A program made the position numbers and the translations under genes. Under the pieces are notes generated by a model that did no database searches, was not told where the DNA came from, and worked only from the letters and a program-made list of their open reading frames with translations. A stretch of 64,000 bases of DNA from Neopusillimonas maritima (GTDB taxonomy: Bacteria > Pseudomonadota > Gammaproteobacteria > Burkholderiales > Burkholderiaceae_B): NCBI RefSeq assembly GCF_003576595.1, contig NZ_NQOU01000002.1, forward strand, positions 248,001-312,000, in the 5' to 3' direction. This document shows, piece after piece, positions 16,774 through 27,894 of the stretch; position 1 is the first letter of the stretch, and each line of letters opens with the position of its first letter.

Positions 16774-17280
16774 ATGACATTAGATGATCCATCAGACTTT
16801 CATCTTTCACTCAGCGGCGGTGCCTATCGTTTGCTTCGCGACTCTTTGGTTACTAAGTTTGCGACGCCATTGAGCACTCGCGGCATTGCAAAGCTGTACA
16901 CAGTCTCCGATGGCGATTTGCTTTTGTACGTCGGCATCTCTCAACAGCCCATGTCATCCCGCCTGAATTACGGCTTTCGTGCCGACGGGAAGTCCGGATA
17001 TTACGGTTACAAATGGAAAGCCCACGAGGGCACTCTTCGTCTGTCTGTATGGACAGCCCAATCCAACGGAGAATACGTTCCACTGCGTGAACTGGAGAGC
17101 ATAGAGGCTGAAGTCGCGTTCTTGTGCCGACAAGATTCAGGTCAATGGCCTGCGTTTCAGCACGAAATACACTTTTATCCATCAAGTCCATGGCACCGTG
17201 AAGCTGCTGCTAGGATTTATAGCCATGCTCTGCGCGGAAACACGGCTAGTTGTCAACACCTCGACAATCACGCGGCCTAA
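16774..17280 (+). CDS. GIY-YIG-like nuclease-fold protein
   Basis: This 168-residue protein shows a GIY-YIG-like core: G-I-A-K-L-Y-T-V-S-D then L-L-L-Y-V-G-I-S-Q-Q-P with an Arg soon after (S-S-R-L-N-Y-G), and a later acidic E-L-E-S-I-E-A-E-V helix that could provide the metal-binding Glu. The first motif is divergent (L-Y-T-V for G-I-Y). The domain would cut DNA, but members of this group are mostly uncharacterised. The start ATG 16774 has no strong ribosome site. It precedes the HNH-centred trio by 241 bp. Confidence 0.55.
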   Translation: MTLDDPSDFHLSLSGGAYRLLRDSLVTKFATPLSTRGIAKLYTVSDGDLLLYVGISQQPMSSRLNYGFRADGKSGYYGYKWKAHEGTLRLSVWTAQSNGEYVPLRELESIEAEVAFLCRQDSGQWPAFQHEIHFYPSSPWHREAAARIYSHALRGNTASCQHLDNHAA

Positions 17281-17521
17281 AGTCGACAACTTATGCTTGT
17301 TTCCGAACCAGCTCTTCGCTGACCGCTCCGCGTTGGCTACAGCCATTATCCATCGGCTGAAATCGGCCAGAAGTGGTCGCTCGATCCAAGGTTACCTCCT
17401 ACTAAAATGGTGATGCATGTTTTCTTCGTCAGCTCTCGTCGTCAGAATGTGTCGTTATTGATCTATTTGGCATGTGCCTTCTACACCACTTCTAATCGCG
17501 CCGGCTTTTAGGCTCCCAACC

Positions 17522-18214
17522 ATGGCAGATCGTAAACATATACCTACAGAAACGAAACTGCGGCTGTTTTCGGAGGCCGCAGGTCACTGCCAACGCCCCG
17601 AGTGCCTCCAGCCTCTTTTCCCTGCTGAAATGGGCGGAGACAAGCATATAGCCGAAATGGCTCATGTGATTCCGCACGGAGAAACGGGGCCGCGCCACGA
17701 AGAAAGGCCCGCCGGAGAGTTCGAGGCTGACTCCTTTGAAAACCTCATCTTGTTGTGCCCGACCTGCCATACGATCATCGACAAAGATCCCGACGGATAT
17801 AGTCGGGGCACGTTGCTAGGTTGGAAAAGTGACCACCTTGCTGCCTTGGCACACAAGCAAGGAATTCGTGCCTACGATGAACGCGACCAAGTTAGAGACG
17901 CCGTGGTCGCCGCCATGGTCGAGAACAAGGCCGTATGGAAGGAGTTCGCGCCCTCCGATGGATCGAGCTTCGAATACGATCCGGAATCTGAAACGGCTAA
18001 GACATGGATACAGAGGATGCGAGGTGTCATTCTGCCTAACCATTTCCGCATCCTAGCCATCATCAAGGCAAACCGGCACCATATGACAGAAGCTGAGCGA
18101 CAGACATTCGCCCGATACCAAGAACATGTTCGAGGTCTCTCAGAACGTCACGTTTGTGGTGTCGCCGGCGGTGCTATCCGATATCCCGAAGAAATGGATG
18201 GAATGTTCGCATGA
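17522..18214 (+). CDS. HNH endonuclease with zinc-knuckle residues
   Basis: This 230-residue protein has a beta-beta-alpha-metal HNH nuclease domain in residues 20-90. Cys23-x4-Cys28 and Cys79-x2-Cys82 form the structural zinc site; the catalytic set is A-H48-V-I-P-H, N74 and H83. The remaining 140 residues are a helical domain of unknown role. I start it at ATG 17522; a longer frame from 17474 lacks family features. Its TGA overlaps the ATG of the next gene (ATGA), and that gene overlaps a third (TGATG). Tight coupling to two unrelated proteins suggests a functional complex, perhaps defence or toxin-type. Confidence 0.8.
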   Translation: MADRKHIPTETKLRLFSEAAGHCQRPECLQPLFPAEMGGDKHIAEMAHVIPHGETGPRHEERPAGEFEADSFENLILLCPTCHTIIDKDPDGYSRGTLLGWKSDHLAALAHKQGIRAYDERDQVRDAVVAAMVENKAVWKEFAPSDGSSFEYDPESETAKTWIQRMRGVILPNHFRILAIIKANRHHMTEAERQTFARYQEHVRGLSERHVCGVAGGAIRYPEEMDGMFA

Positions 18215-18852
18215 ACTGGCAGGTGAACTACGCGCTTAAAAACATTTGGGAAGCTCACGGAGCGGCGTCGGCCCAGCATCTCCGCGATGATGCTATCAGG
18301 ATCATGATGCCTGACCGGGCCGACGTGGTTGCGGTTATCTCGGCCGCCTACACGATCAACGCCGAATTAGCGATGCAATACCATGCGGATTTTCCTGATA
18401 TGGATTTCCTATGCGGATATCGAAAGGAGTGTGTGTGGGAAGGCGGTGCGATCAGATATTTAGAAAGCAGCCCAATAGGCTGGGGAAGCGCCGGAACACT
18501 CGGGTCCGCCATTTACAGAGGAGACGTAAAGACTTCTGCCCATAAGGACTACTTCTTCTCGTACCGCCTCATTAGGCAGATTAAATCCGTTACGAACCTC
18601 GATAGAGAGTTTGATCGCGTCTTCACAATGACGCTCGTCAGTGGGCGTACTTTCCGAGTAGGCATGATTATGGAGTACGAGCCGACAGCCGATGCCATTC
18701 GCACCTTCTGGGATCGGTTCGGCCCCATCGATATTGCTTGGAACATCAATCCCAACGGGAATCCCACGCAGAATGCCATAGAAGCAGGGAAAAGCCTTGG
18801 ATGTGAGGTAATGAAGTGGGACCAGTTAAGAGTGCTGTTGCGGAACCGTTGA
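18211..18852 (+). CDS. Protein of unknown function, middle gene of the HNH/nucleotidyltransferase module
   Basis: This 213-residue soluble protein starts in the ATGA overlap with the HNH gene and ends in a TGATG overlap with the nucleotidyltransferase gene. I recognise no family. Its last 50 residues look like a Rossmann-type half: I-D-I-A-W-N-I-N-P-N-G-N-P-T then G-K-S-L-G-C-E-V-M-K-W. A central Y-F-F-S-Y-R-L-I-R-Q segment and a D-R-V-F-T-M-T-L-V-S-G-R-T strand region precede it. It has no membrane segment. It could be the sensor, the immunity partner or the nucleotidyltransferase target; none can be chosen from sequence alone. Confidence 0.65.
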   Translation: MNWQVNYALKNIWEAHGAASAQHLRDDAIRIMMPDRADVVAVISAAYTINAELAMQYHADFPDMDFLCGYRKECVWEGGAIRYLESSPIGWGSAGTLGSAIYRGDVKTSAHKDYFFSYRLIRQIKSVTNLDREFDRVFTMTLVSGRTFRVGMIMEYEPTADAIRTFWDRFGPIDIAWNINPNGNPTQNAIEAGKSLGCEVMKWDQLRVLLRNR

Positions 18853-19145
18853 TGACGGCAAGTGAAGTCGCAAGGTACCTACTTAAGTCCTGCGAGTCCT
18901 TGCGGGGGTTCGAATCTTTCATGTTTGGCTCTTCGCTGTTCGGTGTCGGCAGCGATTTTGACATTTTGATCATCGGTCCGTCTGGCGAACCTCTGTCCCG
19001 ACTGAAGGCGGAATTAAGACTTGCGGGTAAGGAATTGCCGCTTGATGTTCTATATATGCTGCCAGCGGAGGCGGAGGAGACGGAATTTGTCAGGCGCGAA
19101 GAATGCATAGCTCTCGCGCAATTGGCCGACTCCGAAAAGCGCTGA
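18852..19145 (+). CDS. Minimal nucleotidyltransferase-domain protein (MNT-like)
   Basis: This 97-residue protein is a bare nucleotidyltransferase fold: G26-S-S-L-F-G-V-G-S-D35-F-D37-I-L with the third acidic residue at D65 (L-P-L-D-V-L-Y). These are the metal-binding residues of the superfamily. At about 100 residues it resembles MNT antitoxins and other minimal enzymes, and it is far too short for a CD-NTase of CBASS. ATG 18852 overlaps the upstream stop; an in-frame ATG at 18816 would lie inside the upstream gene. It may nucleotidylate a partner protein in this operon. That role is inferred. Confidence 0.75.
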   Translation: MTASEVARYLLKSCESLRGFESFMFGSSLFGVGSDFDILIIGPSGEPLSRLKAELRLAGKELPLDVLYMLPAEAEETEFVRREECIALAQLADSEKR

Positions 19146-19234
19146 CTTCTGCTATACGGACGGGTACCAACCTGCTGCTTCTGATTGCTTAAACCTTATG
19201 AGCCGACTTGCGGACCCGTCGGCGGCGCTAGCTT

Positions 19235-19239
19235 AACCT
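19235..19239. repeat. Target site duplication, left copy (AACCT)
   Basis: AACCT directly precedes the left inverted repeat of the mercury transposon and is repeated at 27187-27191 directly after the right one. A 5-bp duplication is expected for the Tn3 family and shows that the present ends come from one transposition event. Confidence 0.9.
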
Positions 19240-19277
19240 GGGGTCGTCTCAGAAAACGGAAAATAAAGCACGCTAAG
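19240..19277. repeat. Left terminal inverted repeat of the Tn21-type transposon
   Basis: This 38-bp end starts GGGGTCGTCTCAGAAAACGG and matches the right end (27149-27186) at 36 of 38 positions; the differences are AA against TT at positions 15-16. The tnpA stop codon lies inside it. Confidence 0.95.
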
Positions 19278-22245
19278 CCGGTGGCAGCGGTCGCAATGGC
19301 CTAAACTTCCCCGCACCGACCTTGGCGCTGCTGCGCCATAGGTAATCGCCGGTCAGGTTGATGTGCTCCCACCCCAGCGGCGACAGATATTGCAACAATG
19401 TGTCGTCCAGCGCCGTGCCGTTGCCACGCAAAGCACTGGTGGCACGCTCCAGATATACCGTGTTCCACAACACGATGGCCGCCGTCACCAGATTGAGGCC
19501 GCTGGCCCGGTAGCGCTGCTGCTCAAAACTGCGGTCGCGGATTTCACCCAATCGGTAGAAGAAGACCGCCCTGGCCAGCGCGTTGCGCGCCTCGCCCTTA
19601 TTCAGCCCCGCATGGACGCGGCGGCGCAGCTCCACGCTTTGCAGCCAATCCAAAATGAACAGCGTGCGCTCGATGCGCCCCAGCTCGCGCAACGCCACGG
19701 CCAAGCCGTTCTGGCGCGGGTAGCTGCCGAGTTTGCGCAGCATCAGCGAAGCCGTTACCGTGCCTTGCTTGATGGAGGTGGCCAGCCGCAGAATTTCATC
19801 CCAATGGGCGCGTATTTGCTTGATGTTCAGCCTGTCGCTGCTAATCATCGGCTTGAGCGCGTCATAGGCGGCATCGCCCTTGGGGATGAATAGCTTGGTT
19901 TCGCCCAAGTCACGGATACGCGGCGCGAAGCGAAATCCCAGCAAATGCATCAAGCCAAACACGTGATCGGTGAAGCCTGCCGTGTCGGTGTAGTGTTCCT
20001 CGATGCGCAAGTCCGACTCGTGGTACAGCAGGCCATCAAGCACGTAAGTTGAATCACGAATGCCCACGTTGACCACCTTGGCACTGAAGGGCGCGTACTG
20101 GTCGGAGATATGGGTGTAGAAAGTCCGTCCTGGACTGCTTCCATACTTCGGGTTGATATGACCAGTGCTTTCTGCTTTGCTGCCGGTTCTGAAGTTCTGG
20201 CCGTCCGACGATGACGTGGTGCCGTCACCCCAGTTGCCGGCGAAGGGTTGCCGAAACTGCGCATTCACCAGCTCGGCCAGCGCCGTCGAATAGGTTTCAT
20301 CGCGGATGTGCCAGGCTTGCAGCCAAGACAGCTTGGCGTAGGTGGTGCCAGGGCAGGACTCGGCCATTTTGGTCAGACCCAGGTTGATCGCGTCGGCCAG
20401 GATCGTCGTCAACAGCAAGGTTTTGTCCTTGGCCGTGTCGCTGGTCTTCAGGTGTGTGAAGTGGCGGGTGAAGCCCGTCCATTCATCGACCTCCATCAGC
20501 AACTCGGTGATTTTGAGGTGCGGCAGCAGCATAGCTGTCTGGTCGATCATGGCTTGCGCGGCGTCTGGTACTGCCGCGTCCAGCGGCGTGATCTTCAGGC
20601 CTGACGCGGTGGTGATGATGGCATCCGGTAAGTCGTTGGCCGCAGCCATGCGGTTGACTGTGGCGAGTTGCGCCTCCAACAATTCCAACCGGTCATGCAG
20701 GTATTGGTCGCAGTCGGTGGCCACTGCCAGCGGCAATTCGCTGGCCAGCTTCAAAGTGGCGAACTTCTCGACCGGCACCAGGTATTCGTCGAAGTCCTTG
20801 AACTGGCGAGAACCCTGCACCCAGACATCACCGGAGCGCAGCGCGTTCTTCAGCTCCGACAGGGCGCATAACTCGTAGTAACGCCGGTCGATGCCGTCGT
20901 CGGTCAGAACCAGCTTTGCCCAGCGCGGCTTGATGAATGCGGTTGGCGCATCGGCGGGCACCTTGCGCGCGCTGTCGCTGTTCATGCCGCGCAGCATGTC
21001 GATGGCATCGAGCACACCCTTGGCGGCGGGCGCAGCCCGCAATTTGAGCACGCCCAGGAACTGCGGCGCGTAGCGGCGTAGCGTGGCATAGCTTTCACCG
21101 ATGTGGTGCAGGAAATCAAAGTCGGCAGGCCGCGCCAATGTTTGCGCTTCGGTGACGCTGGCGGCGAAGGTGTCCCAGGGCATAACGGCCTCGATGGCGG
21201 CGAACGGATCGCTGCCGCTTTGCTTGGCCTCAATCAACGCTTGACCGATGCGCCCATACATCCGCACCTTGTCGTTGATCGCCTTGCCGGAAGCCTGGAA
21301 CTGCTGCTGATGCTTGTTCTTGACCGCGTTGAACAGCTTGCCGATGATGCGATCGTGAAGGTCGATGATTTCATCGGTGACGGTGGCCATGCCTTCGATG
21401 GCCAGCGCTACCAGCGTGGCATAGCGTCGTTGCACCTCGAACTTTGCCAGATCAGCAGGCGTCATCTGGCCACCTTCACGAGCGATTTTGAGCAGGCGGT
21501 TCTGGTGAACCTGCCGCTCGATGCCTGCGGGCAGATCAAGTGCTTGCCAGGATTTCAGGCGCTCAATATGTTCGAGCATGTGGCGAGAGTTCGGTTTGGC
21601 AGGCGACTGGCGCAGCCATGCCAGCCACGTCACTTTACTGCCGTCCTTGCGCTTGAGAAGTTCGTCCAGGCGCTGACGGTGGGGTGATAACAAAGAATCG
21701 GTCAGCGCCGCGTAAATGCGTCGGTTGGCACGGGTGATGGCCTCGGCGCTTGCGCGCTCGATGGCATTCATGGCGGGCAGGATAATGCTCTGCCGCCGCA
21801 GATTCTCGACAAGTGCGCTCGCCAGCACGATGCCTTTGTCGGTCTGCAAGGCCAGCTCGGTCAATGTATGCACGGCTTGCCGATAGTGGCTCATGGTGAA
21901 GGGCTTGAACCCAAAAACCGTTTGCAGCTCGACCAAGTGCTCCCGCCGTGTCTGTTCGCGCTGGCCGTACTCGCTCCAACTTTCCACTGGCATCTTGAGT
22001 TGCGCGGCCACCATGCGCAACAGGGGCGGAAACGGAGGCTCATCGACGCCCAAAAAGGTGCCAGGGAATCGCAAGTAGCAAAGCTGCACAGCGAAGCCCA
22101 ATCGATTCGCGGCGCCGCGACGCTGACGGATCACCGACAGGTCGGTTTCGTTGAACGTGTAGTGCCGTATCAGTTCGTCTTTGGCATCTGGCAGTGCCAG
22201 CAGGCTTTCGCGCTCGGTGGCGGACAGGATTGAGCGGCGTGGCAT
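19273..22245 (-). CDS. tnpA: Tn3-family transposase TnpA (Tn21 subgroup)
   Basis: This 990-residue transposase carries out replicative transposition. The DDE site is visible: [12 protein letters not shown] (residues 672-683), the Asp of Y-T-D-T-A-G-F near 754 and the Glu of N-K-G-E-A-R-N near 885. The N-terminal [14 protein letters not shown] and overall length are those of Tn21/Tn501 transposases. Its stop lies within the left inverted repeat, as expected. It starts 3 bp after the tnpR stop, so the two are one operon controlled at res. Confidence 0.96.
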   Translation of the reverse strand: MPRRSILSATERESLLALPDAKDELIRHYTFNETDLSVIRQRRGAANRLGFAVQLCYLRFPGTFLGVDEPPFPPLLRMVAAQLKMPVESWSEYGQREQTRREHLVELQTVFGFKPFTMSHYRQAVHTLTELALQTDKGIVLASALVENLRRQSIILPAMNAIERASAEAITRANRRIYAALTDSLLSPHRQRLDELLKRKDGSKVTWLAWLRQSPAKPNSRHMLEHIERLKSWQALDLPAGIERQVHQNRLLKIAREGGQMTPADLAKFEVQRRYATLVALAIEGMATVTDEIIDLHDRIIGKLFNAVKNKHQQQFQASGKAINDKVRMYGRIGQALIEAKQSGSDPFAAIEAVMPWDTFAASVTEAQTLARPADFDFLHHIGESYATLRRYAPQFLGVLKLRAAPAAKGVLDAIDMLRGMNSDSARKVPADAPTAFIKPRWAKLVLTDDGIDRRYYELCALSELKNALRSGDVWVQGSRQFKDFDEYLVPVEKFATLKLASELPLAVATDCDQYLHDRLELLEAQLATVNRMAAANDLPDAIITTASGLKITPLDAAVPDAAQAMIDQTAMLLPHLKITELLMEVDEWTGFTRHFTHLKTSDTAKDKTLLLTTILADAINLGLTKMAESCPGTTYAKLSWLQAWHIRDETYSTALAELVNAQFRQPFAGNWGDGTTSSSDGQNFRTGSKAESTGHINPKYGSSPGRTFYTHISDQYAPFSAKVVNVGIRDSTYVLDGLLYHESDLRIEEHYTDTAGFTDHVFGLMHLLGFRFAPRIRDLGETKLFIPKGDAAYDALKPMISSDRLNIKQIRAHWDEILRLATSIKQGTVTASLMLRKLGSYPRQNGLAVALRELGRIERTLFILDWLQSVELRRRVHAGLNKGEARNALARAVFFYRLGEIRDRSFEQQRYRASGLNLVTAAIVLWNTVYLERATSALRGNGTALDDTLLQYLSPLGWEHINLTGDYLWRSSAKVGAGKFRPLRPLPPA

Positions 22246-22247
22246 GG

Positions 22248-22805
22248 TCAGTCTTCCCGCAGGTACTGGTACAAGGTTTCGCGGCTGATGCCGAAGTCAC
22301 GGGCCACCAAGGTTTTTTGGTCGCCTGCCGCAACTCGCCGTTTCAACTCGGCAATTTGTTCGCTGTTCAGCGATTTCTTTCGTCCCCGGTAGGCACCGCG
22401 CTGCTTGGCCAGCACGATTCCCTCGCGCTGACGTTCCCGGATCAGGGCGCGCTCGAACTCAGCGAAGGCTCCCATGACCGACAGCATCAGATTGGCCATC
22501 GGTGAGTCCTCGCCGGTGAACTTCAGCCCTTCTTTGACGAACTCCATGCGCACGCCCCGTTGTGTCAGCCCTTGGACGATGCGGCGCAGGTCATCAAGGT
22601 TGCGTGCCAGCCTGTCCATGCTATGCACCACCACGGTGTCGCCCTCGCGGACGAAGGCCAGCAGCCTTTCCAGCTCGGGACGCTGGGTGTCCTTGCCAGA
22701 AGCCTTGTCGGTGAACACCCGCGCCACCTGAACACCCTCCAATTGCCGTTCCGGGTTCTGGTCGAAGCTGCTGACGCGGACATAGCCGATGCGTTGACCT
22801 TGCAA
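22248..22805 (-). CDS. tnpR: Tn21-type serine resolvase TnpR
   Basis: This 185-residue resolvase splits transposition cointegrates at res. It has the serine recombinase start [11 protein letters not shown] with the nucleophile Ser12, the S-M-D-R-L-A-R-N segment near residue 70 and a C-terminal helix-turn-helix ([16 protein letters not shown]). I choose a TTG start at 22805, since this gives the family's usual length. The in-frame ATG at 22865 would add 20 residues encoded in the res site. Confidence 0.9.
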   Translation of the reverse strand: MQGQRIGYVRVSSFDQNPERQLEGVQVARVFTDKASGKDTQRPELERLLAFVREGDTVVVHSMDRLARNLDDLRRIVQGLTQRGVRMEFVKEGLKFTGEDSPMANLMLSVMGAFAEFERALIRERQREGIVLAKQRGAYRGRKKSLNSEQIAELKRRVAAGDQKTLVARDFGISRETLYQYLRED

Positions 22806-22934
22806 GATGCCTCCAAAGGCAAAAGTGTCAGGATGAAATCTATTACCTTTGACGGAATATGTCAATCAATAGGAAATTTAACTCTATTCTGACATCGTTT
22901 GCACATGGCATCTGACATCAAGTTAGGGTATGCC
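22806..22934. promoter_or_regulatory. Probable res resolution site and tnpR/tnpA promoter
   Basis: This non-coding segment of about 130 bp upstream of tnpR is AT-rich against the flanking genes and contains repeated TGTCA/TGACA half-sites (for example near 22859 and 22890-22915). Position and size match the three-subsite res of Tn21 elements. The subsite limits cannot be set by eye. Confidence 0.65.
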
Positions 22935-23147
22935 TCAATCTGACGGCTGCGAACCGCCAGGGACAGGCGCAATGTCAGATTCTGTCGCGGCCTTGGCGCG
23001 TGCCTGGAAGCGTTCATAGCAATCCAGCCCGCAGAAATGTTCGACGTATTCCGCGCCTTCCGGGGTGAAGGCGGCATCGAGCGGAATTTCTTTGCAGCAT
23101 ACGCAGCAGGTGGTGCAACTGGCAGTGTTCGGGGCGTTTGCGTTCAT
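22935..23147 (-). CDS. DUF3330 small Cys-rich protein of mer transposons
   Basis: This 70-residue protein has Cys pairs C-T-T-C-C-V-C-C (residues 11-18) and C-G-L-D-C (about 39-43), suggesting metal binding. It is a DUF3330-type reading frame often found between merE and the tnpR region in Tn21/Tn5053-like elements. No function has been shown. It ends near res and is probably the last gene of the mer transcript. Confidence 0.75.
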   Translation of the reverse strand: MNANAPNTASCTTCCVCCKEIPLDAAFTPEGAEYVEHFCGLDCYERFQARAKAATESDIAPVPGGSQPSD

Positions 23148-23212
23148 GGTGGTACTCCTCCAGATTGGTAGCGAAGCTCAAAGCTGCCCACTCTCGGCTG
23201 GCTGGGAAGCGG

Positions 23213-23449
23213 TCATGATCTTCCCTTGAAGGCCCGCAGCAGCCGCGTCACAGACAGGACAAACAAGCCGGTCAGCGTGAGGGCTGCAATACCCCAGTGC
23301 TCCCCGATGAACGCGCCGGCCGTCGTGCCGGCTAGCACAATGGCGAGAATCGGCAAATGGCAGGGACAGGTGAGCACGGCCAGCGCGCCCCACAAGTAGC
23401 CGGTGATCGGTTTGTGCGTCTCAGACGGCAAGTGCTCTGGGCTGTTCAT
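23213..23449 (-). CDS. merE: MerE, broad-spectrum mercury transporter
   Basis: This 78-residue inner membrane protein has two helices (about residues 17-40 and 50-70) and a Cys28-Pro-Cys30 pair in the first helix, the proposed mercury-binding site. MerE is proposed to take up mercuric and methylmercury ions. Its start overlaps the merD stop by 4 bp. Length and sequence are as in Tn21. Confidence 0.92.
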   Translation of the reverse strand: MNSPEHLPSETHKPITGYLWGALAVLTCPCHLPILAIVLAGTTAGAFIGEHWGIAALTLTGLFVLSVTRLLRAFKGRS

Positions 23450-23811
23450 GGCAGACTCTCCGCGTGCTGTGCCGGTTCGGTTGGCATGGCGGCCAGTTGC
23501 ATTTCGAGGCTGGCCAGGGCCTCGCGCCGACGCTCGACGAGTTGCCGCAACACGGCAAGCTGCGCAGACGCACCGTCACCGTCCGCAGCATCCAGCGCCC
23601 GGCACAGCCGCGCCAGTGCGTCCAGGCCGATACCCGCTTCGAAGGCAGCCCGTACAAAGCGCAGCCGTTGCAACGCGGTGTCATCGAACAAGCCGTAGCC
23701 GCCCGTGGTGCACGCGACCGGCCGTAGCAATCCGCGCAGCAGGTAGTCGCGCACGATATGCACGCTCACCCCGGCATCAAGGGCCAGCCGGGACACTGTG
23801 TAGGCGCTCAT
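23446..23811 (-). CDS. merD: MerD, secondary regulator of the mer operon
   Basis: This 121-residue MerR-like protein has the N-terminal helix-turn-helix ([21 protein letters not shown]) but lacks the mercury-binding Cys set of MerR. In Tn21 MerD competes with MerR at the operator and reduces expression. I start it at ATG 23811, which gives the known length of 121; a longer frame from 23844 would add a basic leader not found in MerD. Confidence 0.93.
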   Translation of the reverse strand: MSAYTVSRLALDAGVSVHIVRDYLLRGLLRPVACTTGGYGLFDDTALQRLRFVRAAFEAGIGLDALARLCRALDAADGDGASAQLAVLRQLVERRREALASLEMQLAAMPTEPAQHAESLP

Positions 23812-23828
23812 TGAACACCTCCTTTTCC

Positions 23829-25976
<2,148 letters not shown>

Positions 25977-25984
25977 TCAGTGGC

Positions 25985-26260
25985 TCACTGCTTGACGCTG
26001 GACGGATAGCCCGCGTCTCCGGTTGCCTTGGTCAGCTTCTGCACGCTGGTCTTGGCATCATCGAACGTGACAACCGCTTCGCGTGTCTCGAAGGTCACGT
26101 CAATTTTGCTGACGCCTTCGACCTTGGAAATCGCCTTCTTGACGGTGATCGGGCAGGTGGAGCAGGTCATGCCCGGTACGGACAGCGTGACGGTCTGGGT
26201 GGCGGCCCACACGGGGGCAACAACGGCAGCGAGGGCGAGGGCGGCAAACAGTTTTTTCAT
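25985..26260 (-). CDS. merP: MerP, periplasmic mercury-binding protein
   Basis: This 91-residue protein has a signal peptide (residues 1-19, cleaved after A-P-V-W-A) and a heavy-metal-associated fold with G-M-T-C33-S-T-C36. It binds Hg(II) in the periplasm and passes it to MerT. It starts 15 bp after merT ends, in the main mer transcript. Confidence 0.95.
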   Translation of the reverse strand: MKKLFAALALAAVVAPVWAATQTVTLSVPGMTCSTCPITVKKAISKVEGVSKIDVTFETREAVVTFDDAKTSVQKLTKATGDAGYPSSVKQ

Positions 26261-26275
26261 GATGAACTCCTGTGA

Positions 26276-26626
26276 TTAATAGAAAAATGGCATGACGTAG
26301 GGAAATCCGAGCGCGACCAGGACCAGCGCGGCCACGATCCAGAAAATGAGCTTGTAAGTAGCTCGCACTTGGGGAATCGCGCAGACCTCACCCGGTTTGC
26401 AGGCTTGCGCCGGGCGGTAGATGCGCCGCCAGGCGAAAAACAGCGCGACCAGCGCTGCGCCGATGAAGATCGGGCGATAGGGTTCCAGCACCGTCAGGTT
26501 GCCGATCCATGCCCCGCTGAACCCCAAGGCGATCAAAACCAGCGGCCCCAGGCAGCAGGCCGACGCAAGAATGGCGGCCAGCCCACCGGCGAAGAGCGCG
26601 CCGCGCCCGTTTTGTGGTTCAGACAT
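26276..26626 (-). CDS. merT: MerT, inner-membrane mercury transporter
   Basis: This 116-residue protein has three membrane helices. Cys24-Cys25 in the first helix take mercury from MerP, and Cys76 and Cys82 lie in the cytoplasmic loop to hand it to MerA. It is the first gene of the structural operon and is read from the mer operator-promoter at 26662-26692. Confidence 0.95.
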   Translation of the reverse strand: MSEPQNGRGALFAGGLAAILASACCLGPLVLIALGFSGAWIGNLTVLEPYRPIFIGAALVALFFAWRRIYRPAQACKPGEVCAIPQVRATYKLIFWIVAALVLVALGFPYVMPFFY

Positions 26627-26661
26627 ACGCTTGTCCTTTCAAATTTGGTTTGGATAGCTTA

Positions 26662-26692
26662 AGCTTACTTCCGTAGTTATGTACGGAGTCAA
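26662..26692 (-). promoter_or_regulatory. mer operator-promoter (PmerT) with 19-bp spacer
   Basis: On the minus strand the -35 TTGACT (26692-26687) and -10 TAAGCT (26667-26662) are 19 bp apart, the long spacer that makes transcription depend on MerR-Hg distortion. The dyad CCGTA-CATAAC-TACGG in the spacer is the MerR site. The -10 differs by one base from the TAAGGT of Tn501. Divergent merR begins 6 bp beyond the -35. Confidence 0.92.
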
Positions 26693-26697
26693 GCGAT

Positions 26698-27153
26698 ATG
26701 CAAATTAATTTTGAGAATCTGACCATTGGCGTTTTTGCCAAGGCGGCCGGGGTCAATGTGGAGACCATCCGGTTCTACCAGCGCAAGGGCCTGCTGCCGG
26801 AGCCAGACAAGCCCTATGGCAGCATTCGCCGCTATGGCGAGGCGGATGTAACACGAGTGCGGTTCGTGAAATCGGCCCAGCGGCTGGGCTTTAGCCTGGA
26901 CGAAATCGCCGAGCTACTGCGGCTGGAGGATGGCACCCATTGCGAGGAAGCCAGCGGCCTGGCCGAGCACAAGCTCAAGGATGTGCGCGAGAAGATGGCC
27001 GACTTGGCACGCATGGAGGCCGTGCTGTCTGAACTGGTGTGCGCCTGCCATGCGCGGAAAGGGAACGTTTCCTGCCCGCTGATTGCGTCACTGCAAGACG
27101 GAACGAAGCTCGCTGCATCGGCGCGGGGGAGTCACGGGGTGACTACACCTTAG
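26698..27153 (+). CDS. merR: MerR, mercury-responsive activator/repressor
   Basis: This 151-residue regulator has an N-terminal winged helix-turn-helix ([20 protein letters not shown]), a long dimer helix and the three mercury ligands Cys82, Cys117 and Cys126. It represses and, with Hg(II), activates the divergent merTPCADE operon. It is about seven residues longer than Tn501 MerR: the C-terminal [10 protein letters not shown] tail runs to the transposon end, and the TAG stop lies inside the right inverted repeat. Confidence 0.96.
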   Translation: MQINFENLTIGVFAKAAGVNVETIRFYQRKGLLPEPDKPYGSIRRYGEADVTRVRFVKSAQRLGFSLDEIAELLRLEDGTHCEEASGLAEHKLKDVREKMADLARMEAVLSELVCACHARKGNVSCPLIASLQDGTKLAASARGSHGVTTP

Positions 27154-27186
27154 CGTGCTTTATTTTCCGAATTCTGAGACGACCCC
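27149..27186. repeat. Right terminal inverted repeat of the Tn21-type transposon
   Basis: This 38-bp sequence ends GAGACGACCCC at 27186 and mirrors the left end with two mismatches. It is followed by the target duplication AACCT at 27187-27191. The merR stop codon (27151-27153) is within it. Confidence 0.95.
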
Positions 27187-27381
27187 AACCTCGTGTGCCG
27201 TTGAACGCCGACATCATCTGCCCCTGACGTGAAACATTTGAATGCCCGCTATGGGTCGCAAACAGACAATGTCTATTCCTTATCGCCCGTCAAAGACAGT
27301 ATCTATACTCCTGGCTTCCAGTAAGTATGCAGCTTCCCTGACAATGACGACAAGGGATATATGTTGGTGAGCGGCACCCAA

Positions 27382-27575
27382 GTCGATGTCGCGGTGTTTA
27401 ATTCCGCGGGCTTTGAGCACGCCGCCGGCCGGGCGTTGCACGGGGAAATCAGGGAGCGGCTGTTTGAGCGGGCAACGCCCGCGAGTTCCGCGACCGCCCC
27501 GTGCGGCGTTCGGACGGCGGGAAGCCCCGAAGGGGTCGTGCGATCGCCCGCGTAATTAAACACCGCGACATCGAC
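27382..27575. repeat. 194-bp palindromic element with 30-bp inverted arms
   Basis: The arms 27382-27411 and 27546-27575 match as inverted copies at 29 of 30 bases, starting GTCGATGTCGCGGTGTTTAA. Further in, the halves remain partly complementary (CCGGCCGGGCGTTGCACGGG against CCGTCCGAACGCCGCACGGG when the right half is read in reverse complement). It encodes nothing evident. It may be a MITE or a long cruciform repeat. No clear target duplication is seen at its ends. Confidence 0.7.
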
Positions 27576-27801
27576 GCCCCCCTGAAGCGTGGAAATAAAG
27601 TCTGTCGATTTTTGCTCTACCAACTGACACTTCGGAAAATTGACGCACAGTCTGTCGCCCTGTACCAATTTGGTGACACCTTAATGTGAAATTGAACGAA
27701 AGTCCGTCGACCGCTCAAGGGGACCTGATCGTGAAGCAGACATTGAACGCCATTGGAGCTCGATGAGGTCGCAGTAATGGGCCTCTTACATCCCCCGCAT
27801 C

Positions 27802-27825
27802 CCCACTGAGCAGGATTTCAGTGGG
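27802..27825. terminator. Hairpin downstream of livF
   Basis: CCCACTGA (27802-27809) and TCAGTGGG (27818-27825) form a perfect 8-bp stem with an 8-base loop, about 70 bp past the livF stop. No U-tract follows on the minus strand, so it may be a weak or Rho-assisted terminator. Confidence 0.4.
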
Positions 27826-27894
27826 TCCTTACAGCCATGGGCTGACAGCGAGCAGCTGGAAGCGGCATACAGCTCGACTTTAGGAGCACAGTGA

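Larger units (their letters stand above)
27192..27894. other. Non-coding region between the transposon and livF
   Basis: This 700-bp stretch has no gene I trust. It holds the 194-bp palindromic element at 27382-27575, short recurring AGTCTGTCG-like motifs (27609-27720) and a hairpin at 27802-27825. Open frames across the palindrome on both strands both begin V-D-V-A-V-F-N, which only reflects the inverted repeat. Confidence 0.5.

Noticed and set aside
17522..19145. Assignment of the HNH/nucleotidyltransferase operon to CBASS
   Set aside because: The nucleotidyltransferase is only 97 residues, without the helical half of CD-NTases, and no SAVED or similar sensor domain is evident in the HNH protein.
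19363..22233. Long plus-strand open frames opposite tnpA
   Set aside because: High-GC antisense of a known 990-residue transposase gives long spurious frames; none has family features.
27303..27668. Open frames on both strands across the palindrome, both starting V-D-V-A-V-F-N
   Set aside because: The similarity is produced by the inverted repeat itself; there is no ribosome site and no family feature.
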